Shown piece after piece: positions 55,942-64,000 of a stretch of DNA of 64,000 nt. Source of the DNA: Sparassis latifolia (Eukaryota > Basidiomycota > Agaricomycetes > Polyporales > Sparassidaceae). The stretch spans positions 1,777,259 to 1,841,258 of the forward strand of contig CM031553.1 in the NCBI GenBank assembly GCA_018466975.1, read 5' to 3'. The notes under the pieces are model-generated. The model was not told the origin of the DNA. It was given only the letters and a program-made list of their open reading frames with translations, and made no database searches. The translations under genes and the position numbers were made by a program. The stretch's first letter is position 1. Every line of letters begins with the position of its first letter.

Positions 55942-58900
55942 ATGCCAACTGATGCGACCGAGGAGGAGGCGGCTGTGGGGTTGCTCGTTCTGAACTCTGG
56001 ATCCTCTCGAGATACTGTGTCCACCGTCCCCCTCAAGCGCAAGTCTCTCGCTCCCGAACCAGAGCCTCCTGCGGCCGACACTATCACCTGCATCTGCGGC
56101 TTTGCCTACGACGACGGCTTTTCGATCGGGTGCGACTCATGCTCGCGGTGGTGTCATGCGGCCTGTTTCGACATCGTCGATTCGCAGATCCCGGAGGAGT
56201 GGGAGTGCTGGGTCTGTCGTCCGCGGGCTGTGGACAGAGAGCATGCGGTGATGATCCAGAGGGCTCGCCAGAGGGCGGCGGCGGCGCACTCGCAGGCTGA
56301 TAAGCCCAAACGGCGAGTGAGTTCTGGCATCGAGCGCAAGCGTAGGCCGAGTGTCGCCGCCACCGCAGACGGTGGCAAGCGCAAGCAGAGGCGCAGTTCG
56401 GTCAATACGCACCACACCGAGGACGAGCACGTCGACATCGACGAGCCCTGGACGCTCAGTTATGTGTCCATCGACAAGGACATCGTCCCCAGCGACGACA
56501 CCCGCGACAAACTCCGGCGCGTGGCCACACACTGGCGCGGCGTCACCGCCCTCGAATCCAATGCAATCCTGCCTACGCCACCCATCGGCCTCGCCCAGCT
56601 GCCCCTCTCCTCCCTGTCCCATCCCTCGATGTTCTCCCACACCAACCTCTCCGTCCGCCCGCCGTCTTACGCCATCCATGCATCGCAACCCATCCCTTCC
56701 ACGAACTTCATCTCGCCCTTCACGTCCACAGTCATTCCCTCGACCGCCTACCTCTCCGATCCCCTGAACGCATATGCCCACCTCGGAATGCCCAAACCAT
56801 TTGTGCATTTACTCGGACCGCCGCTTGACGTGGCTCTTGATGCGCGCTTCACTGGCGATCAAGCGCGGTTCGTCAGGAGTGGATGCCGACCAAACGCGGT
56901 CCTCCGACCCATGATCTGTCGCGGAGAAGATAGCACGCTGAGGTTTGGTATTTTCGCGTTGCGAGATGTCAAAGCCCATGAGGAGGTGGTGCTTGGCTGG
57001 GAGTGGGACGATGGAAACGTTATTCATCACCTCCTGCACTCATCGAGAGCCCGCATACGTTCCCGTGCGTCGCGTTCATCGTCGTCGCCCGAATCTGACT
57101 CACTTCCTTTCGCAGTCCGCGGCAGATCGACTACTTTCGGCTCCAAATGACATCCATGCTGCACGCCCTCTCGTCCACCTTCACCACGTGTGCGTGCGGG
57201 GCCTCTGCGAGCGACTGTGCCCTCAACCGCATGGCGGCGTTCGTCGATGGGCAGACGCCACCTACGCCGTCGCCCTCACCCCCGACGAACTTTGACACTA
57301 ACTTCTCCGGCCCTCATGCAGTCTTCGAACCCCATCGTGCCGTATCGGAGGTACGGGAAAGGGAGAATGCAGGTTCCGGAGATTTAAAGGTCGACCTGGG
57401 TCCCTTGATCGGCGTGGAGAGGGGCTTCAGGACGAGGGAGCGTGTGCCGCGTGCGGGTGGCATCGGCGGCGTAGAGATGGTGCCGCCATCTCCCTCTCAG
57501 GCAGACTGCACTTTTGAACAAAATGCTAGCCCTTCGACGGTCATTTCGAACGAAGTGCACACCAACGAGCGCCGCGAGACGAGCAACACCCCGCAGCGGG
57601 TTCCTGTACCAGAAGCCGCGGAGACCACAAGGACCACGAAGTTCAAGTCTAAAGATCGGAAAGGGAAGGGAAAGGCGACAGATGAGGAGGTAACCGTGAA
57701 TGAGGACTACGGTGCGTTGTTTCGTGTACCGTCTCAGTTGACGTCGGTCTTACGCAAATATTGACAGAGCGACCGCGCCGTGATCGCCGGCGCGTCACCA
57801 TCGACCCCGCCTCAATCTCCCCGACCTCTGATCGCTTCCGATCACCCAACGCCATGGACGTGGACCGAGATGAAATGTTGTTGCCGCCGAGGATGCGCAA
57901 AGCCTGGATCCACAAAAGCTTCGAGGCCTTGCGGAATTCGATCGCGCACGATGCACACGTGCGCGGGGACATGGGCAGTTCGAGCGGCACCGGAGACGGG
58001 GAGGGACAGGCACAGGCTGATAGTATGGAAGTAGATGATAGCTCCGCTGGTGAGTTTGGGAGCGCGTGGGCTCGTATACTCCAACTGAGTTTTTGTTCCG
58101 TTTTAGACTCTATCCAGATGCCTCCACCACCTCCACCCGCGCCGTCGACGCCCACTACTCCTGCCATCTCCGTGCAGTTACCTCAGACCCCTGCGTGCGA
58201 CGAGCGCGTTTCGATATCACCAAGCATTCCGTTCGCTAATTTATCATTACGCTCACCTGTTCCTCGTGGTCCCCCTCCAGCCGTTTTACATCGACGCTCA
58301 TCCTCGCCTTCGCCGTTGACCACCAACATCCCTCCAACTGCAGATGCAAGAATAGAAAGTGCGCCGATTGCCCACGTTCAGCCGCAAGACGACGCTCTTG
58401 CTTTCACCCCCTCAATCTCCAGGCGTGAACACTCCCCACCAGCTGTGTCGACCGTCGCCGCTCCTACACTACACCATGCGCGAGAGCACGAAGAATCTTC
58501 TCAAGATTTCCTTCCATTTTGGAGGAACCCTCCCCGGTTCGTTACTATGGCAGTTGGACTCATGCTGCAGGCGTAGAAAGTGCGCCACAGCGTAGTCCAA
58601 GTAATTTACTGGACTCGTTTGCATGCGGCGCGTCACTACCCTCTGTCCCTGCGCCTGGGCTATCGTATGCCACGTTTGATCGGCCGGTTACCAAGGACGT
58701 TCCGACTCCATCATCCATCGTTTCGCCGCCGCCGCCGCCTCCACCGCCGCCACCACCCAAAGTCAAGCTGTCGCTGAAGGACTTCATGCTCCGCAAGAAG
58801 AAGCAACGCGAGGAGGAGATGAGAGTATCGCAGTCGCCGCAGATACCCGTCACGCCGCTCGCGGAGCTCGTGGTTGCCAACAACACCTCATCCGTCACCG

Positions 58901-59766
58901 ACGAACGTCCCGCACACACGGAGAATGTTGTTGTATCGGAGAAACCACCTGCAAGTATACGTGTACCGTCTGCGGTTCGCATAGAGCAACAGGAACGGCA
59001 ACCTGTTAGCGAGAGTCTGCCGGCTGGTGATTCATTCCAGGCGAAGGTCGAAATTCTCGAGACGGTCCTCCCCTCTGAGCCGCCCGCTGATGCTGCGCGG
59101 AATTCTGTAGATCATGCGTTGGCTTCCCGACTACCACCTCCGGAGCCGCCGCCTACCTCTTCGCAAGATCAAGAACATTCTAACCCTCCCATCTCAGACA
59201 CTCCTCTGTCTCCCACTTCCTCTAGCGTTCGCTCTCGTTCCAGCTCTCGCCATCGCTCTCACTTTTTGTCGTCCACTCCGACTTCTCCTCTCGATCTGAA
59301 AGCTCCTTTGTCGCGCTCTCGAACCAACTCGCATCGGCAAACTTCACCGGGTGAAGAAGACGGTGAAATTCTCAGTCCATCACCACCGAAAGCCCCGCCT
59401 CTCGCTCCTCGTTCGCATACCCCCCCGATGCATCCTCGTTCCTTCCAGACTGTTTCTAATGCAAACCCGGTGCGCCCACCTCTCCATCCATCACAGCACC
59501 GCCCTCAGCAAAATGCCTACGCGAGCACGGCTTCGCGTCCACTACCGAGCGGTCCTCGTGCGCTACGCGCTGGGAATTCGAATGCGGGCCTTCCGTCTGC
59601 TCCGTTGTCCACTCGGGCGCCGGCTGTCCATGTTCCGCGGGGACCGTCTACAGATCGGGAGCGAGAGAGAGATCGAGACCGAGGGCGATCAGAATGGGAC
59701 CGAGAGAGGAACTGGATATCGGCGCGGGGGAGAGGGAGGAGTTCAGGCGGTATCTGGGGTCGCTGA
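55942..59766 (+). CDS. PHD-finger and SET-domain protein (yeast Set3 / MLL5-like), frame-broken
   Basis: ATG 55942. A PHD finger covers about residues 45-95 (CICGFAYDDGFSIGCDSCSR, WCHAACF, WECWVCRP); it would bind methylated histone H3. A basic linker follows, then a SET domain (VRSGCRPNAVLRPMICRGED, LRFGIFALRDVKAHEEVVLG, WEWDDGNVIHH). Next come FRLQMTSMLHALSSTFTTCA and CALNRMAAFVDG. A very long disordered tail follows (polyproline, KLSLKDFMLRKKKQREEE, RERERDRDRGRSEWDRE) ending GRGRSSGGIWGR. Set3-type proteins are subunits of histone deacetylase complexes in the nucleus. Continuity needs three one-base shifts (about 57030, 57760, 58510) plus an intron at about 57066-57116. Sequencing error or damage cannot be separated. 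Confidence 0.82.
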
Positions 59767-61254
59767 CGATGAGAAGAGAACTGTATGTTTTAATATTTGG
59801 ACTGCGCGCGTCCTTGTGCTTACTGCTCGTAGTTACCATATGATTGGGTATAATGTGTACTTTTCCGTTTTGCTGACTTTATTATTATTTCAGTCCTTCT
59901 TACTCGTTGTTGTTGTTGTCTTGTATGTTTATGTTTGTAGACACCGTGGTCGCTTGTCGGTTCTCAATATTCTACTGTAACAGCAGACTCGCCGGACTCT
60001 GCAACGTCCAACGAACATAATTCACCGCCAACGCAGCGACAGAACGAGGTGCGCACATTACTGTTCTCTGCTGTCTGCGAGCGGGGACGCGCTCCACCAG
60101 ATACCGAATATGTGAGTCGCGAACATTTCTGTCTTACATCCGATGTTCAAACAGCGTGCATCCGGGATGGAGATGGTAACAACTTGCGTACATTGCATTC
60201 AGTAGGCCGACACTGTCGACGCCGAGTCGAAATCGACACGAGCCACTTGGCGTCATCCCCCTTAAGAGTAGTTATTCGCCTTCGAGGATTAACGACAGAA
60301 ATCGGAACATGGACGACACACCGCGAAGTACTTTGTTCGTTGTGTTTGTAGTAAGAGAGGCCGAGCCGTTGAATTTGCGTTGCTGGCAGTATATTGTATG
60401 GCCTCGTATGGAGCCGATTGGCTCCGTACATGGACATGCCGTCCTCGAAAGTTTTGGCTCGCAGCTGCACAAATTTATTAGAAAATCGTACTGTGAAAGA
60501 TGCATCGGTGAACGTCTCGGCTGCAATACACGAAGAAATACCTTTGAAATTGTCTAGAATAATGTCGGCCCTCTAGTCCGGCAACTACATTTATTAGTGT
60601 GCAAGGAAACTCCGACGTGAAGTTTGATGCTCACGCACGATCAGTGTTGAGAAGAGACATCGCTCTGTGATACTAGAGATCTTTGCCTGCGTACGCGAAT
60701 TCATTCTAAATCCTCCAGAATGGATCGAAACCTGAAATGCTGTACTAACCGAGTCTAGTCAGTTGAAAGGACTGGTCCTCGGTGGACAATTCGACACGAT
60801 AAATAGGGCAGTCCCTCACACGGCTTTGCTACAGCATGCACGCCTAGTAGTAGTAGTAGTATTCACAGGCCGGGTGCCTTATGCTACGTGAGGCCGCCCG
60901 ACTTTCTGCCCCTGCATCTTTTCCTTCCTCCCTCGTTTTCGGTCCCTCGGCTATCTCAAAAGATCGCCCGACATCGAATCTACCCGATAGCCGAAGATGC
61001 TGTTCGACGGAGATCTGGGTCGCCGTGGCCACCGACGGCAATCAGCCGACTTTCCCACCTCGCGCGTCTTCGACTCCTCGATTTTTTCTCGTCCTCACCC
61101 TCTACCCCTGGCCTCATATTGTATATCATCCGATAGCCTGGCCGTCTGGCTTCAAGATAATACCGATTTCGGGAGGGATTCAGGAGTTTGGTCGACGATA
61201 CAGCCGGGCGAAGTGGCGGGGTGCGTGCCGGCGCGCCCTTGGTGAGTTCTCTCC
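59767..61254. other. last unique sequence before subtelomere; no gene recognised
   Basis: Contains a TAG trinucleotide run (about 60846-60860) and pyrimidine-rich DNA. Open frames at 60881-61378 are short and without motifs. Confidence 0.45.
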
Positions 61255-61353
61255 CTACAGTACTTATCACAAAAACAGATGTATCGTTTCAGGTGTCGGG
61301 TGTCACCCATATATAGCAAGTCACCTTCCTTTTATGGAGTCACCCGAGGTGTT
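61255..61353 (+). repeat. 99-bp subtelomeric direct repeat, copy 1
   Basis: Begins CTACAGTACTTATCACAAAA and ends CACCCGAGGTGTT. A near-identical copy lies at 62691-62789 in the same orientation. Confidence 0.92.
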
Positions 61354-61469
61354 CGAGGTGTCGAGGGTGACCGGGTGACCAGGTGTTAGGTTATGAGGCC
61401 CCCTAGGACGACCGTAGGGTCGCCAAGGGCGGGGGACACCAACCCTAGGATGGGGGTTCGCTGAGCCGA

Positions 61470-61816
61470 GGGCTAGGGGTACGTGTCCACTTTGGGAAGG
61501 AGGCCATTGCCGAACCCTATGGACAGTGTCACACAGCACGTGCGCTGTCACTAGTGCTGGTGAGGACCTGCACGGCCGTCCACGACGGCCGTGCACGGAC
61601 AGGCTCCAATGGCTGCATAGGCCAGGTGGCACAGGGGGTGAACCACGCTGGCCACGAGTGGCCGTCCTGGACGGCCGTTCGAGGTGCATGAACTGCCAGT
61701 ACTGAGTGGAACCTGAGCCAAGGCTAGGGGTACGTGTCTGCTTTGGGAAGGAGGCTGTTGCCCAACACTACAAAAGGTGCTGTTGGCACGTGTACCATCA
61801 CTAGCGCTGGTGAGTC
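61470..61816 (+). repeat. two ~92-bp direct repeats
   Basis: GGCTAGGGGTACGTGTC...CTTTGGGAAGGAGGC...ACTAGYGCTGGTGAG occurs at about 61470-61563 and 61724-61816, with several differences. Between them lies GGCCGTCCWGGACGGCC palindromic sequence. Confidence 0.75.
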
Positions 61817-62094
61817 GCCACTGTCCTGCGTGCCATCGTGGGCGGCCATGCATGGTGGTGATGGTGTATTACCGACATGGGTCCCAGTTAGGAATGCTAG
61901 GCTGCCACTGTAGTAAGCATATGATAAACTAGACCTGTAGTAATGTACTACGCAATCATGATATGTATTATTACAGCGACACATCCATAACCAATGCCAC
62001 TTCAAAAGCCTCATACTCCTCAACCATAGCTCGCGGCCAAAAGAGGCTCAGATGGCTGCATAGGCCAGGTGGCACAGTCAGCAAAGCACAGCGG

Positions 62095-62690
62095 CTGTGA
62101 GTGGCCGTCCTGGACGGCCATCTGCTATAGTGGCCACCAGGGGGACAGACCACAAGTGGCAGTCCAGGAAGGCCATATACAGCTTGCACAAGAAATGGCC
62201 TTCCCGGACGGCCACCTGTGGCACTGACCATAAGTGGCCATCCTGGACGGCCACCTACTGTTGTGGCCACCAGAGGGATAAACCAAGTGGCAGTCCAGGA
62301 AGGCCATGCATGGCTTGCACAAAAAATGGCCTTCCTGGACGGCCACCTGTGGTACTGACCATGAGTGGCCATCCTGGATGGCCATCTGCTGTACTGGCCA
62401 TGAGAGTGACAAACTACAAGTGGCAGTCCAGGAAGGCTATGAACAGCTTGCACAAGAAATGGCCTTCCCGGACGGCCACCTGCTGCAGTGGCCACCAGAG
62501 AGACAGACCACAAGTGGCAGTCCAGGAAGGCCATGCATGGCTTGCACAAAAAATGGCCTTCCTGGACGGCCACCTGTGGTACTGACCATGAGTGGCCATC
62601 GCGGACGGCCATCTGCTGTAGTGGCCATGAGAGTGACAAACCACAAGTGGCAGTCCAGGCAGGCCATGTACAGCTTGTACAAGAAATGGC
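62095..62690 (+). repeat. ~132-bp minisatellite with palindromic GGCC-TCC-GGACGGCC cores
   Basis: The marker GTGGCAGTCCAGGAAGGC recurs at about 62156, 62287, 62420, 62514 and 62647, spaced 131, 133, 94 and 133 bp. Each unit carries imperfect palindromes such as GGCCTTCCTGGACGGCC. Open frames through this region are repeat artefacts. Confidence 0.88.
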
Positions 62691-62789
62691 CTACAGTACT
62701 TATCAGAAAAACAGATGTATCGTTTCAGGTGTCGGGTGACACCCATATATAGCAAGTCACCTTCCTTTTATGGAGTCACCCGAGGTGTT
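62691..62789 (+). repeat. 99-bp subtelomeric direct repeat, copy 2
   Basis: Same as 61255-61353 with only a few base differences. The two copies bracket the 1.3-kb minisatellite block. Confidence 0.92.
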
Positions 62790-62839
62790 ACTGAGTGTCG
62801 AGTGGTGACCTTGGATGGCGAGGTGCTTCAGGTGTCGAA

Positions 62840-62897
62840 GGTGACCGAGTGACCGGGTGACCGGGTGACCGAGTGTCGGAGGTGACCGGGGTGACTG
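62840..62897 (+). repeat. GTGACCGG-type short repeat
   Basis: Runs of GTGACCGAGTGACCGGGTGACC and close variants, just inside the CATACAGA array. Confidence 0.8.
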
Positions 62898-62904
62898 TAG
62901 GCGC

Positions 62905-63390
62905 ATACAGACTAACTGTAGACCACATACAGAGTACTGTAGGCCACTCTGACCGCATACAGAATGCTACAGACGCATACAGAGGCGACATACAAACCAC
63001 TGTAGATCGCATACAGACCATGTCTGCAGGCCGCATACAGAATGCTATAGCCCGCATACAGACCATTATACGGCCATTTGTAGACCACATACAGACCACT
63101 ATAGGCCAGCGTACAGACCACTATAGGCGCATACAGACCACTAGAGGCGCATACAGATCACTATAGACCATCGTAGACCACGTACAGACCACTATAGACC
63201 GCATACAGAGCACTACAGACCACTCTGACGCATACAGAATGCTACAGATCGCATACAGACCACTATAGACCATTATAGACGCGTACAGAATGCTATAGGC
63301 GCATACAGACCACTATGAGCGCATACAGAATGCTATAAGCCACTATAGGCCACATACAGAACAATGCACGCCACATACAGAGTACTATAC
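62905..63390 (+). repeat. CATACAGA-CACTATAG minisatellite
   Basis: An irregular 15-27 bp unit of the form GCATACAGACCACTATAGAC is repeated many times with point changes (AATGCTACAG / CACTATAG alternation). Confidence 0.88.
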
Positions 63391-63825
63391 ATTGCATCTG
63401 ACGTTTATAGACCACATACCGACGTTTGTAGACCACATACAAATATTCGTAAGACGGCATACAAAGATTTCCAAGCGGCACACAAAAGATACTTGTAAGC
63501 GACGTACCAATACTCGTAGATGGCATACAAATATTTCTAAGCGACATACAAATATTTCTAGGCGGCATACAAAAAAGACTTGTAAGCGACATACCGAGGC
63601 TTACCGTAGGCAGCATACAGAATACCATAGACGACATACAGAGCACAGTAGACGACATACACAGTGACGTAACCGACATACCGACATTTCTAAGCAGCAT
63701 ACAAATATTTTTAAGTGGCGTACAAATATTTGTGAGCGACATACGAACGCTTACCACTGACGACATACAGAGCGTCGTAAGCGACATGGACATACCGACA
63801 TTTGTAAGTGGCATACAAATACTTC
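63391..63825 (+). repeat. CATACAAATATTT-type minisatellite adjoining the telomere
   Basis: Units resemble CATACAAATATTTCTAAGCGA and share the CATAC core with the preceding array, with A replacing G. They run up to the first telomere repeat. Confidence 0.85.
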
Positions 63826-64000
63826 TAGGTTAGGTTAGGTTAGGTTAGGTTAGGTTGGATTAGGGTTAGGTTAGGTTAGGTTAGGTTAGGTTAGGTTAGG
63901 TTAGGTTAGGTTAGGTTAGGTTAGGTTAGGTTAGGTTAGGTTAGGTTAGGTTAGGTTAGGTTAGGTTAGGTTAGGTTAGGTTAGGTTAGGTTAGGTTAGG
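63826..64000 (+). repeat. telomere, TTAGG pentanucleotide array
   Basis: About 35 units of TTAGG, with one interruption (TTGGA followed by a single TTAGGG) near 63846-63857. The G-rich strand runs 5'->3' toward the window end, as it must at a right chromosome end. The array reaches the last base of the window. Confidence 0.93.

Noticed and set aside
56137..56808. 223-codon minus-strand open frame
   Set aside because: It is antisense to the SET-domain region, Gly/Arg/Val-rich, and has no motif. It is a GC-driven shadow of the PHD/SET gene.
61971..62755. Long open frames on both strands with repeating WPSRMATHGQYHRWPSRK-type peptides
   Set aside because: They follow the 132-bp minisatellite period on both strands and have no splice or start logic, so they are repeat artefacts.
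62905..63825. CRISPR-like appearance of short repeated units
   Set aside because: Unit length and spacing are irregular, units are degenerate and adjacent, and the genome is eukaryotic. It is a subtelomeric minisatellite.
63826..64000. Arthropod contamination as the source of TTAGG
   Set aside because: The array is continuous with a subtelomere and with basidiomycete-type genes containing fungal-length introns. Contamination of the end only would need a chimeric join; base-calling error is the likelier alternative.

Overview
This window looks like the right end of a nuclear chromosome from a mushroom-forming basidiomycete (Agaricomycetes). The evidence is the many 45-70 nt GT-AG introns, basidiomycete-type gene families (expanded kinase-like proteins, F-box/LRR proteins, a PHD+SET regulator, a drug-transporter-like MFS protein), and a terminal array whose G-rich strand runs outward at the right edge. 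The array unit is the five-base TTAGG, not the usual fungal TTAGGG.

Layout. 1-0.6 kb: 3' part of a beta-carbonic anhydrase. 2.4-8.2 kb: a degenerate kinase-like gene (K1), an F-box-like gene and a small coiled-coil gene. 9.3-19.9 kb: two tandem copies of a ~4.8 kb unit, each holding a kinase-like gene (K2, K3) divergent from a gene for an undescribed ~450-aa protein with a hydrophobic N-terminus (P1, P2), followed by a C2H2 zinc-finger gene. The zinc-finger gene is a remnant in the first unit. In the second it is cut near its 3' end by a 350-bp hAT-like MITE. 20.2-22.6 kb: an MFS transporter with a 7-nt microexon. 23.4-29.5 kb: an LTR element with identical 228-bp LTRs and a 5-bp target duplication, carrying no recognisable gag/pol but an intron-containing gene. 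30.5-33.7 kb: a third, inverted kinase/P pair (K4/P3). 34.7-37 kb: an F-box fragment and a broken kinase-like pseudogene. 37.5-43.5 kb: a disordered-protein gene, an F-box/LRR gene and a TA-flanked fold-back transposon at its 5' edge. 44.6-60 kb: conserved chromosome content: a dynamin-family GTPase, two paralogous coiled-coil genes, a PD-(D/E)XK-like gene and a large PHD/SET gene. 61-63.8 kb: layered subtelomeric minisatellites. 63.8-64 kb: telomere.

The most promising undescribed system is the divergent K/P pair. It occurs three times with almost identical exon lengths (K: 249/279/38-44/313/243 nt; P: 224/145/70-73/881-929 nt), in both orientations and with a shared promoter motif. This suggests the two genes are kept and moved together. 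Their function is unknown; a self/non-self, stress-signalling or selfish two-gene role is inference only.

Several otherwise convincing genes contain single-base frame breaks (PHD/SET gene, F-box/LRR gene, MFS gene). I cannot tell from one sequence whether these are assembly errors or real damage.
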